A stretch of 64,000 nucleotides of DNA, from NCBI GenBank assembly GCA_037962975.1, contig CM075676.1, positions 31,305,001 to 31,369,000 on the forward strand, written 5' to 3'. This DNA comes from Clitoria ternatea. Lineage: Eukaryota; Streptophyta; Magnoliopsida; Fabales; Fabaceae. Made by a program: the position numbers and the translations under genes. Position 1 is the first letter of the stretch. The number at the start of each line of letters is the position of its first letter. Below the pieces are notes generated by a model. It worked only from the letters and a program-made list of their open reading frames with translations. It was not told the origin of the DNA and made no database searches. Of this stretch, positions 46,059 to 57,029 are shown in pieces.

Positions 46059-46847
46059 CTAGATTGCCTCAGTCAGATCAGGGACCATGGCCGCCTCTTT
46101 ATAAAATCTCTTAAGGAAATCCTTCAGAGATTCTTTGTCGCCTTGTTTGATCTGAGCCAAGGTATGAGAGGTTCTAGGTGCATCCCTGGAGATCACGAAG
46201 TGGCTTCCAAAAGATGAGGCCAGCTCCTCCCACGAATCAATGGAACCTGAAGGTAAGCTCTTGAACCAGCTAAGAGCTTCACCTGTAAGAGTTCTGGGAA
46301 ACATTCTGCACATGATGTCCTCCTCAGCTCCTAGAAACATGGCCTCATAGATATAAGCATCTAAATGCTTAGAGGGATCTGTTTCCCCAGTATATTTCCC
46401 TATAGAAATGGGCTGCATGGTTTGCAAGTGTCTGGGTACATGTACATTCATGAGCCTTTTGGAAAATGGGATGCTCATCTTATATCCTGAGGGGGATGCG
46501 TTTGAGCCTGCTCTCCTTCCTTCTTGATGCTGAGCATTCACCAGTGGGAGGCTTCGTTGCTCCTCCATGTATGTAGGAATACGAGAGTAGTGAGGAGTAC
46601 TTGATTCCTCCTGCATGTGTGATTCATGATGTGGTTGTCTTGCGGGACCAGCTTTCTCATGCGCTGGGTTTACTTTTTCACGACGAAGTTCTGCAAGTTC
46701 TTCTCTCAGGATTCGAATCATGTCATCTCTCGGATCTGGAGAATCAGCCTGCGTTGCTTTTTTCTTAGCACCATCATCGAAGTTAAGGCGTCTGGGATTG
46801 CGTGGAGGAGAATCCTCGTTCTGCATCTCTGGTCCTTGTCCCTCCAT
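46059..46847 (-). CDS. Gag N-terminal part of the Tat element, ends at an amber codon
   Basis: 262 codons from ATG at 46847, about 45 bp after the primer-binding site. Features: acidic/basic N-terminus, then the conserved gag core including G-E-T-D-P-S-K-H-L and the L-S-W-F segment. The frame stops at TAG (46059-46061), and the very next codon continues gag (H-I-L-I-E-A-M) in the same frame. So a single nonsense codon splits gag. It may be a recent mutation (for example CAG to TAG) or, less likely, a readthrough site. Confidence 0.9.
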   Translation of the reverse strand: MEGQGPEMQNEDSPPRNPRRLNFDDGAKKKATQADSPDPRDDMIRILREELAELRREKVNPAHEKAGPARQPHHESHMQEESSTPHYSRIPTYMEEQRSLPLVNAQHQEGRRAGSNASPSGYKMSIPFSKRLMNVHVPRHLQTMQPISIGKYTGETDPSKHLDAYIYEAMFLGAEEDIMCRMFPRTLTGEALSWFKSLPSGSIDSWEELASSFGSHFVISRDAPRTSHTLAQIKQGDKESLKDFLKRFYKEAAMVPDLTEAI

Positions 46848-46890
46848 TGATGATGAAGATTGATCAAGATTGTGGGATTACCTAGTTTAC

Positions 46891-46910
46891 AGGTCCCACT
46901 GGGCGTGCCA
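46891..46910 (-). promoter_or_regulatory. Primer-binding site of the Tat element
   Basis: On the minus strand TGGCACGCCCAGTGGGACC starts one base after the 5' LTR. The TGG start fits the 3' CCA of a tRNA. I did not assign the tRNA. Confidence 0.7.
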
Positions 46911-46911
46911 A

Positions 46912-47768
46912 TGAACTGTTCTTTACAGGGGGTGTAGAAGTGTGCTTGTAGAACAACTCAAAATATAAATATAAGTGTGTTTTGATACAAAGCAATGTAT
47001 GTATAAGTATAAATACAAAGAGTCTTCGTATGCTAAGGCGGAATGCAATGTTCTCTGGGGCGGAGTCACAGTCCGCCTGACGGGATCTCCGTTGCCTTGA
47101 CCCGATTGGGGGTGGCACCTGCAATCGTTCTCCGACGCTCAAGTCAGTATTTCAGAATACTTAGAGACTTAGAAAGACAGTCAGAGAGAATTATGCAAGT
47201 AAGAGAGTGTAAGGTTCAGAGAATGGGAAAGATCCCTCATACCTTTTCAAGAGAGGTTTATATACCTGTCACGGGTGCTGCATTATTGGTAGGACCCGCT
47301 CCTTGTCTCCAGGCATAATGCTGAAAAGGTAGTGGGTCCCTGCGCCGTTTACTAGCACCATTATTGTAGTAGGTATCACAACTTGTCCGGAAAGCGTTAG
47401 TGCTTTAATATTTTATTGTTATTTCCCTTTATGCGTGACAGCGTGATTCCCATTATTAACCTCTCAAGACAGAGTCAATCTCGTGCCGGGGTTGTGAGTA
47501 TGGGCTCGCTACGCAGTGTGGGAAATTTAGTATTCCGCCTGAGTTGAGCCTATGGCTTGGCGGAGTAACAACTTTGGCGAAGTTACGTTCCTTGGCGGGG
47601 TAACGTGCCTGGGCGGAGTTATGAACCTTGGCGGCGTTACTTGCCCTGGCGGTGTGCACCCCGTATTGTATTTGTAGTGTATTTGAAAAATACTTCTCTT
47701 TATTCCAAATGCTGATCTGGCAGGGCATTGAAGCCATGCTCTTGGGGGCCGGTGTTAGGACCGGATCA
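46912..47768 (-). repeat. 5' LTR of the Tat element
   Basis: 857 bp, offset 13454 from the 3' LTR. I saw no difference between the two by eye, and translated frames in both are identical. The minus-strand TATA box is at about 47255-47266. GGCGG tandem units lie at about 47559-47654. Confidence 0.95.
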
Positions 47769-48845
47769 ATTATGTTTATAATGTTTATTTAATTATCATG
47801 TATTTAGTTATTTACTTTATTCCTTAATCATTTATTTAATTATTATCTTTTTATAATTTTTAATGGATGTTTAATTATTATATACCCTTTTAAAAATTTA
47901 TGACAATACCATTTTTAGCATTATTGTGTTATCAAAATTTTTCTCATTTTTAATATCGCTACATTGAGTGTCAAATAAAACAAAAGTATAATAAAATAAG
48001 ATGAACTAAACACTAACAATAAAAACCTATGTGTTTAGGTTAGCTTCGGAAGATTTATTGGAAAAAGCAAGTTTCCCAGGTAAAGGGAGAGTGAGATAGG
48101 AATTTACTAAATATAAGACATGTTAAATAATAGAAGGGACTCTCTAACCTTTTCAATATTTATGTCAATTGTTATTTTTATGTCTTTACTTATTTACAAT
48201 TTTTATTTATATGTCATACTTTATTATTTGCATATTTTTATAATGAGAATTTATATTTGTAGACTGTGTAAAGTTTGATGTTTGAATCAAAAATACATAT
48301 TTAATATGGTTGTATTATACTGTATGGGAATTTTCTAAGTGTAACATATCAAAGAAAATTTTTAAAAATATTCAATTTACAAAGAAAACTCTGCCAAATT
48401 TTTGATAAATTTTGTAAGCAAGAATGAAAAATATTTGCTAAAAGTTTGAACTAATTCAGTATGTGACGTGCATCACATAATAAGTGAAAGACAATAATGT
48501 TTTAGGAGATACGATATAATCTGATAAATGCATTAGGGATGGTTCAATAGCGAACCTTGAGATGTGAGGGTGTGAAGAGAGGCCTAGGAGACCTGGGGTC
48601 GCTCCCTAGTGTCAGGTGAATTCACAACAAGCTCTTGCCAATTTGACTAGGCCCTAAGTGCATATTATGGTTAGTAGAGCTGTTCGTTGGCCATATTGAC
48701 AAATTATCATGAAACAATATCCACTCCTGACTGCTCCCAATAAAAGAAGACTTAAGGGCCCATATGCATAGGATCTTTATCATTAATAATAGAATTAATA
48801 AAATATTTATTAATTAAAATTAAGAAACGTCAGTTGTAACATCCC
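47769..48845 (+). mobile_element. Right part of the AT-rich Tekay-like LTR split by the Tat element
   Basis: Resumes with the second ATTAT copy. The block TTCGGAAGATTTATTGGAAA (about 48045-48064) and CCTGGGGTCGCTCCCTAG (about 48592-48609) look like U5 sequence of plant gypsy LTRs. It ends near AGTTGTAACA (48835-48844), where coding-type sequence of another element starts. No matching target duplication to AAAGG (32363-32367) was found, so the right edge is uncertain. Confidence 0.45.
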
Positions 48846-49503
48846 ATTTTCTTCCTCCGGCTCGGGGCTATCAGATACCACAATACGAGACGCCTCTACC
48901 CCTGGTTGGTCCTCGATGCGCCTAGGGGAGACAAAATGGCTCACCCCAATCGCCTCCGACCCCGCCTCTCCTTGTAGCTGCCCTGTCCGGGACCTCTTAG
49001 ATTGTCGCCCCGCCTCCCTCTCCAACTGCGAAGAAGTCGGAACCACAGAGATAAGGACGGCGTTGGTAATAACTTGGGCAGAACCCTCGGGGACGACAGA
49101 GTTCTCGCCTCTCTGGGGCACCCTCTTACTCCCACCTGCTCGAGTACCTTTCCAAGGATAGTGCTTCTTCAGATCTTTCATGGAAAGCTTCTCGGGAGCC
49201 ATATCAGTTGCACAAGTAACGTATACTCAATAAAAAAACAAAAAGGGAGAAGCTGTAAAACACAAATCACAATAGCAATAAGAACGACTCTCACCTATCC
49301 AGGCGTTGAGAGAATCTGGGTGAGGGGAAAGTGCAATCAGGGCCTGAGAGATAAAGAAAATTCCCAAGTCGTCCGACAGAAATTTGGCATTGGTTCTTTC
49401 GGACAAACTCAGCTCATCCCAAGATATACGAAATTGAACCAGATCGTGAGTCTAGTACAGTGGAAAACGAGGTTGGGAATCAGGGTAATGTAAAAAATCT
49501 TCC
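48846..49503 (-). pseudogene. Fragment of a Tat-type antisense gene
   Basis: Minus strand. 49503-49295 reads as an open exon except for one stop (near F-P-L-Y, about 49455) and ends at a GTGAGA donor (49289-49294). After an intron-like stretch, an ATG at 49202 opens a 118-codon frame to about 48848 with M-A-P-E-K-L-S and K-K-H-Y-P-W-K, plus charged sequence. The layout (a hydrophobic exon with F-P-L-Y then T-H-D, an intron, a low-complexity exon) parallels the Tat antisense gene (F-P-V-A-W-T-H-E). It is cut on both sides by LTR sequence. Confidence 0.4.
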
Positions 49504-52500
49504 TGTAATGCCCCGATTCCCCATATCCGAATCATGATGTGAGTATAAAAATGCGGGTAAATTTTTCACGATTCAAGTTATACAACAAAAACTCTCACAT
49601 CGAGACCGAACCCCGAAGAACCGAGTGCCACAATATAAAAGAAAAGAGAAACGGATCGATAGCTCAACACTTTTCCTATACATGAAGATATGAGAAGAGT
49701 CATAAAATAAAATTTTAACATTATATATTCGGAAAGATCAGAGTATAAATAGCGGAAGTAATCCATCAAACACAATATCATTCATCAATATTGTCATTTA
49801 CAAAACATCCATAAAATCACCATTATTCAATATTGCCGGCCAAGGCATTCCATTACAACTATTTACCTTCATTCAATAGCTTTTTGTAAAATCATATATC
49901 TCCCATGGCACCCTGCATCAAGATGCTAAAAAAATAATGTAGGGAGTGAGTGTCATATTCGAAATGACGAAATTGAATACATTGTGATTATGCGTATATG
50001 CATATTATCATCATACATGTTGTGCTTTAGTCATATACACATTGTCCTTGGGCTATCACAAGAATTTTTACTTCTTTATTTAAGACTTTTAATGATCAGG
50101 GATTTAAAACCACCCATGTTAGTCAAACATCTCCAAATCATTATCATTCTCATAATATCATCATTTCTTATCATGATCCTAACATCTCATCAAAATCTCG
50201 TACTTCATCATCATTTCATAAATCATTATTGTCTCATATTGGCATACTCATCAATATCATTTCAATATCATCTCACCTTGGCATACTCATTAAATACTTT
50301 GCTGATCAGACTGTGGGAAATATAAACAATTGTGGTATTAGGTCATAGCCGATAAGCTATACCCCTACTGCAGTAGTATAAATTGTGTACACATATATCT
50401 CAAATCATATAATATTTTACTGGTACCAAATCGCAGCGCCCATATTGCACCACCTGGCTATATCACAATAGCCACGGACAATCACAAAATACATAATTGG
50501 TGTTACGGGCCTACCGTGATCCTTACCACGGCAGCCGTGCTCCACAAGGAACACCGGGGAAATATCTCGCTCCTCAAAGAGCCGTCCCCCACTGGGCCTA
50601 CCACATGCAATCCCCCGTGATTAAACATGGGCAACTTCATGATCCAAACCAAGGGACCACTGGGGTAACAAAATCACTCGTGCACAGAGCCGCCCTCCTA
50701 CTGGGCCTAATAGGAGAAATCCCCCATCATTTCTCACTAGCAGCGTATGCCATTATATGCCATCTCATAGTGTACATCATGTCACTCATCAAGATCATTA
50801 TTCTTTATCTATAACACCACCCAATACTTAGTGGATTTCATTGTTAGTTATTGTCTTAATTCTTAGTGTAGCTTTTCAAATCAATATTTGATTCTACATA
50901 CAATGACATGCATATTTTCATTATTTCAATATCATTAACCAGTCATCGATTATCATACATCATTAATCTTATCATTAATTATCATTCATCATTAATTTCA
51001 TCATATACCATTAATCTCATTGTCATTTATCACACATCATTAATGGTGATCAAATATATATAGGCACACATAAAAAGCCGCTTCATAAATTAATTGCAAT
51101 CACCATAGACATACCATATATCAATAATCCAAATGCATTTTATCTTGCCAAGCATACCAATCATCACAATAATCGTTCATTTAACATTATATAGGTAAGG
51201 CAAGGCAAGTATGAGACAGAGCATTCACATAAATCAACAAGTAGACATCTCATGCATTTAGATTATGATAACTCCTCTCCTACCTCAAAGGAAGATTCAC
51301 AAGTAATTTTCTAACGATTCAAAGGCCCCGCCTCGTTGTCTAGAATACGATCTACACCAATACATGTATATATACATATACATTTGATCAATAAGCCATC
51401 TAAAGGCATCATCTCAATTTATAGAATTTCTAACATATCATAAAGTTTAATAACGAATCTTAGGCTCGTCAAAATACCAAAATTTCGTATTTTGTTACGT
51501 TTTGGGAATTCCTTTTCTAAAACCAGAATTTTCTAAATTTTAAAAGTTTAATAAATCCAATCATAATAATTAATACTAATTATTTCAAAATCTCATTTTT
51601 GTACCCAAATTTGCTTTCATGGCCATAATTTATAAATTTATCAACTTTTGTCCAAAAGTTACTAAATTCCAATTCTTAAGGTTTTTCCATATAATTCAGT
51701 AATTTATTAAATTCCAACAATTTTTAAATTAGTCTCAAAAATCTCATTAACCTTATTAACTAATTTCAATAACTTAAAATTACCAATTTAACTCTCTTAA
51801 TTAAAAGCCTCAAAACCAATATGTCATTTGAACCGAAAACTCCATTAATACCAATAATTATTCTAATTTATACAAAACTTTAGTTCTTTCATACTAACCA
51901 TTCCAAACCTTATATTTATAAAATAAATCTTTATAGTCATAATTCATTAATTAATATTTTGTCAAAAGTCTCTAAATTCAAAGTGGTACTTATCAAATTC
52001 CATAATTTTTGAATTATTAAAAAAATCTTACAAATATTACTTAATTAATTTTGATTCCTCTAAAAATTTTATTTTCTACATACTATTAATTTATCAATTT
52101 CACTAATTTAATCAAAAAGTCCAAAATCTCTAATTTCTTTAATTTAGTCTAAAAGCTTCATAACAACATCACCACTAATTTCATGTAATATTCCCAATCA
52201 TGCTAAAAATTAATTATGAGAAAAAATTCTTATACTCCAATTGGTTATTTATTTATTTTATTGAACATAACGGTAAGTAATAATAATAATAAGGCAGCAA
52301 AGCCGACCATTATATCCAGAAAGTGAGAAAGAAAAAGAAAAAATGACTAAAGATTGGTGGCGGAGCCGACCATTATATTCGGCAATAATAATGGAAATTT
52401 AAGTAGTGAATAATGAATAGTAACTTTTTACTAGTGACTGTAAAATTTCATTAATAATAATTACCCCGATTTATTCAATAATTCGATACTCAAAATTACC

Positions 52501-53648
52501 AATTTTCTTAATTTGGTCTAATTATTTCGGAATACCATAAATATTACCACCAATTAGACCCAAATATCATTAATTTCATAATTTTAGCAAAGTGGGTTGA
52601 AGAGCTTACCTCTTTTTCCAAGCTAAAATCAAGAAAATAAAAATTTTAATGATGATGAAGAATTGAAGGAGGAGTTGCCGAAATGGACAAAGAGCAAGGA
52701 AGCATAGAACTTATGTGTGAATGAAAGAATTGGTGTGCTTGCTCCCTTTGCAATGTCCTCTATTTATAGCATTCCAAAAAGTTATATTGCTATTAATTTA
52801 TTTTGTATAATGGAGCATTAATTTGTATAATGGAGCATTATTTTGTATAATGGAGCATTATGAAACGCAATTGGGATGGCTGAGTGCTCCACTTGCATTT
52901 TTGTGTTTTAATTTTGCATTTTTTTAAGCTGTACCACTTCAATTTTTGCATTCTGGTGCTTTGTTTCATCTGATTTGACACATGTTCCTTAATTTTGGCA
53001 TAACTCGGGCTACGGGTATCAGATTTAAGTGATCTTGGTCTTGAAATTTTTATAACAAAATTATCTGAAACTTTCATGAAGACAACAAGATCCAAATCTG
53101 AGCCTATCGGTATAGAATTGTGAAAAACTGATCCTGTCCTGCATTGAAATTTCAGAAAACACAGTTTTCGTATTTTGGCTAAAACGTTTGATCTAGATGT
53201 TGGATTTTTGTGTCCTTTAGCTTGTTGGAAAAAAGAGAAAAATGTCTACAAGTTTTATATTGACCACGAAGCCTATTTCTAAGCCAATCAGTACAGAATT
53301 AAAAAAAATATACCTGTCCAGAATTACACTTTAAAAGTACAATTTTAGTATTTTGCTCACAATTTTGCCATTTATAATTATATGTTGTGCCCGAATAATT
53401 ATCATGTCTTATCATAAAATTATTTCGAACATACCTTCGGAATCACAATAATATTCTCTTCACTATGTGCTCTTCAAAAATAATTTTATGGTCCCGTGTC
53501 ATCTGTATATTCGTCCAATTTCGGTCGATCTTAATTCGTCGCTAAACCTCAATAATTATGTAACTAATTTTTCTAATTATTCTGAGCATCAATTAATTTG
53601 TCACCAATAAATAATAATTTATTTTCTAAAAAAAATTGGGATGTTACA
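49504..53648 (-). repeat. 3' LTR of the chromovirus (4145 bp)
   Basis: Plus-strand ends TGTAATGCCCC and GGGATGTTACA; on the minus strand it starts TGTAACATCCC and ends GGGGCATTACA. A minus-strand TATA box CTATAAATA lies at 52761-52769, so U3 is about 880 bp and R/U5 about 3.25 kb, an unusually long transcribed part. Three 20 bp TGTATAATGGAGCATTA units sit at about 52804-52862. It has empty target sites for both insertions found in the 5' LTR. Confidence 0.93.
52761..52769 (-). promoter_or_regulatory. TATA box in the 3' LTR of the chromovirus
   Basis: Minus strand GCTATAAATAGAGG. The 5' LTR copy (63971-63979) reads GTTATAAATAGAGG, one change. Confidence 0.65.
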
Positions 53649-53662
53649 ATCCACCCCACCAA
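53649..53662 (-). promoter_or_regulatory. Polypurine tract of the chromovirus
   Basis: Minus strand GGTGGGGTGGAT directly before the 3' LTR, following the GAGGACAAA motif that usually lies near the end of pol in this lineage. Confidence 0.75.
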
Positions 53663-53685
53663 AAAAAAAAATTTGTCCTCAAAAT

Positions 53686-55515
53686 TTACATATTTGATTC
53701 AAAAATATGAGGATATCGCTTTCGCATGTCACCCTTGCGTTCCCAAGTATACGTTTCCTCGTTGCCATGTTTCCAAGCTACCTTCACCAAAGGTATCAGC
53801 TTGTTCCGTAGTCTTTTGATGGAATGCTCAACAATATGAACTGAAACAAGAGCAATAGTGAAGTTGTCTTGTACATCAACATCATCAACGGAAATTACAT
53901 GAGAAGGATGAGGAATATACTTCCTCAATTGCGATACATGAAAAACATTGTGTAGATTCGCAAGATGTGGAGGAAGTGCAATAGGATATGCAACATCACC
54001 AATCTTCTCAAGAATTTCATAAGGGCCAATGAATTTCGGACTTAGATTTCTACTCTTCAAAGCTCTACCAATACCCTTATCATGTGAGACTTTCAGGAAT
54101 ACATGGTCGCCAACCTGAAATTTGAGTGGCTTTCTCCTTTTATCATAGTAGCTTTTTTGTCGATCCTGAGCAATCTTCATATACTCTTGAATCTTTCTAA
54201 TCTGTTCAGTAGTTTCTTGAACAATTTCAGACCCTAAAGCTAGACTTTCTCCAGTTTCTAACCAACATAGAGGCGTTCTACATTTTCTGCCATAAAGTGC
54301 CTCATAGGGAGCCATACAGATACTACTGTGATAACTATTATCATATGTAAACTCAATCAATGGCAAGAACCGCTCCCAACAACCTCCATGCTCCAATACA
54401 CAAGCCCGCAACAAATCTTCAAGGCTTTGTATAGTCCGTTCAGATTGTCCATCGGTTTGAGGATGATAAGCAGAACTAAGCTTAAGCTTAGAACCTAACT
54501 CCTGATGTAGAATTCCCCAAAATCGAGAAGTAAATCGAGGATCACGATCAGATACAATACTTGATGGAACACCATGCAGTCTAACAATTTCCTTTATATA
54601 CAATTGGGCCAATTTCTCCAAAGAACTCTTCATATTTATGGGCAAGAAGTGAGCACACTTCGTCAATCGATCAACAATCAACCAAATAGCATTATTTCCA
54701 TCACGAGTTCGGGATAAGCCAGTCATAAAATCCATAGCAATGGAATCCCATTTCCAAACAGGAATCTCCAAAGGTCTCAGCAAACCAGATGGTTTCTGAT
54801 GCTCAATCTTGGCCTTTTGACAAACAAGGCAAGATGTCACAAAATTAGCTACATCGCGCTTCAATCCAGGCCACCAAAAATTCTTCTTTAAATCCTGATA
54901 CATCTTTGTCGAACCAGGGTGTATGCTCAACACACTTTTGTGAGCTTCATTTAAAATAACTTCCCTCATAGATCCTTCAGAGGGAATATATATTCGGCTT
55001 TTTATTCGCCAAATGCCATCGGAACCTTCCGATATCATCATATCTTTTCCTTTGGCTTGAGTTTCTCTAAACTCATTTAAATACTCATCAGCCATTTGTC
55101 TTTCTTTTACGGCCTCAAGGAATTCATTACGAATCTTTAGAACAGCCAAAGAAATTTTCTGAGGAGTATGAAAGTTGACACCCACGTTCAAATCATGAAA
55201 TTGTTCTATTAATTCCATTTCTTTTATCATCATAGCAGATACGTGTAAAGACTTTTGGCTCAAAACATCAGCTACAACATTAGCTTTTCCAGGATGGTAT
55301 CGTAAATCAAAATCATAATCTTTCAAGAATTCCATCCACCACTGTTGGCGTATATTCAATTCTTTCTGATCGAACAAATATTTAAGACTTTTGTGATCAC
55401 TAAAAACCACAAATTTTGAGCCATACAAATAATGTCGCCATAATTTCAAGGCAAACACAAATGCCGCTAATTCGAGATCATGTGTGGGGTAGTTAACTTC
55501 ATGCGGTCGTAATTA
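53686..55515 (-). pseudogene. RNase H C-part, integrase and chromodomain-like end of the chromovirus
   Basis: The open frame of 590 codons (55458-53686) begins in RNase H (S-D-H-K-S-L-K-Y-L) and continues into integrase: a zinc-binding region (H...H-P-G-S-T-K...C-L-V-C), core blocks M-D-F-M-T-G-L, V-S-D-R-D-P-R-F and H-P-Q-T-D-G-Q-S-E-R, and the G-P-Y-E segment. The C-terminus (E-E-T-Y-T-W-E-R ... Y-P-H-I-F) is the degenerate chromodomain-like tail of Tekay/Del elements, thought to direct integration to heterochromatin. Upstream, TAA at 55513-55515 (consistent with a C-to-T change in a Gln codon) breaks RNase H. This is the best-preserved part. Confidence 0.9.
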
Positions 55516-56590
55516 TCTTGAAGCGTAGGCTATCACCCGATCATTTTGCATCAATACACATCAAAGTCCAAGCTTAGAAGCATCACAATAGACGATGAAT
55601 TCTTCATTCAGATTAGGTAGAGCCAACACAGGTGCAGAAGTGAGCCTTAGCTTCAACTCCTGAAAACTCTTCTCACATTCAAGATTCCACACAAATGGTT
55701 GATTCTTGCGAGTTAACTTAGTTAATAGCAGTGCCAGCGTGAGAAATCTTTAATGAATCTTTAGTAATATCCGGCAAGACCAAGAAAACTCCTTATTTCA
55801 GTTACAGACGTTGGTCTTTCTCAAGCAATCACAACTTCAACCTTTGATGGATCAACAACAACTCCATCGTAAGATATTACGTGGCCAAGAAATGAAATTT
55901 TACTTAAACAAAATGAACATTTTGAGAGTTTATCATACAATTGTTTCTCTCGGAGTACATTCAACACAAGACGAAGATGTTCTTTATGCTCCTTGTGGTT
56001 CTTAGAATAGACAAGAATATCATCAATGAACACCACGACAAACTGATCAAGGTAATCATGAAAGATGCGATTCATGTAATCCATGAAAATCGCTGGAGCA
56101 TTTATCACACCAAATGGCATCACCACATACTCGTAGTGGCCATATCGCGTTCGGAAGGCAGTTTTAGGAATATCTTCAGTCTTCACTCTGATTTGGTGAT
56201 ACCCAGAACGCAAATCAATTTTTGAAAAGACAATAGCATCTTTCAGCTGATCCAACAAATCATCAATATGAGGAAGAGGATATTTATTTTTGATCGTCAG
56301 TTTGTTAAGTTCGCGATCTTTCTTTTTCATCAATGCATAACCTCATACTGCCATCTTTCTTTTTCACCAATAACACAGGTGCACCCCAAGGAGATACACT
56401 TGGGCGAATAAATTCTTTTTCCAGCAATTCCTCAACTTGTTTCTTTAATTCAGATAATTCCAATAGAGACATCCTATAAGGAGCTCGCGAAACAGGTTCA
56501 GCGCCAGGAATTAAGTCAATGGCAAATTCTACCTCACGTGCTGCAGGTAAACCGGGGGTATCATCAAGAAAAATGTCTGGATATTCTGAA
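55516..56590 (-). pseudogene. Reverse transcriptase and RNase H start of the chromovirus
   Basis: 55821-56333 is open and encodes the reverse transcriptase centre: K-L-T-I-K-N-K-Y-P-L, a Y-H-Q-I-R block, M-P-F-G, and the catalytic F-I-D-D near 56025. A TGA at 55818-55820 sits where the family has Trp (consistent with G-to-A). Another stop and a small shift follow near 55730-55770 before RNase H resumes (V-Y-C-D-A-S). The upstream part, to about 56590, carries the N-terminal RT region (P-G-L-P, V-S-P-W-G-A-P-V-L). Confidence 0.88.
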
Positions 56591-57029
56591 ACAACAAGAA
56601 TATCAGAAGTTTAGGAGGTAATCATCATATCCATCAAGCAGAACATGGCACAAAGTTGAGAAATACCTTGCAGGTCAAACTGCTCAGTATTCAGAGTAGG
56701 GAAGATCACCTTTTGATTTTGACAATCCACCATGATTTTATTGGCAGATAACCAATCCATTCCTAGAATGATCTCTAGGTCTTTCATGGGTAAACAGATA
56801 AGGGAGACAACAAATTTTCAACCCTCAAGAATCATTTCAAGGTTCTCACAACGAGTCACTACTCTTAAACAAGTACCAGTTGGTGTAGTCACCATTAAAG
56901 AAACTTTCATCATGTTCACAGGCAGATTTAATCTTTTAACATATTCTTCCGAAATAAATGAATGTGTAGCACCAGAATTAAAAATAATAGAAATAGAGGT
57001 GCCAAGAATTTCACACTAACCTTGCACAA
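56591..57029 (-). pseudogene. Protease domain of the chromovirus
   Basis: Minus-strand translation shows F-N-S-G-A-T-H-S-F-I (about 56985-56955), where the usual D-S/T-G catalytic triad appears as N-S-G, and I-L-G-M-D-W-L (about 56769-56749), the closing motif of Ty3/gypsy proteases. Loss of the catalytic Asp and stops near 56815 and 56610 indicate inactivity. Confidence 0.75.

Larger units (their letters stand above)
33458..47768 (-). mobile_element. Young Tat-lineage Ty3/gypsy retrotransposon (14.3 kb)
   Basis: Bounded by two 857 bp LTRs that appear identical, with a perfect 5 bp target duplication ATTAT (33453-33457 and 47769-47773). In element order (minus strand): 5' LTR 46912-47768, primer-binding site 46891-46910, gag 46059-46847, gag/pro/pol 41400-46058, a 66 bp tandem array, a 47 bp minisatellite, an oppositely oriented spliced gene (34827-37836), polypurine tract, 3' LTR 33458-34314. 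Dual RNase H domains place it in the Tat lineage. LTR identity implies a very recent insertion. Confidence 0.95.

Noticed and set aside
50497..50814. 105 aa plus-strand frame in the chromovirus LTR
   Set aside because: It lies in R/U5 of an LTR and is not kept open in the other LTR copy near 59570-59890.
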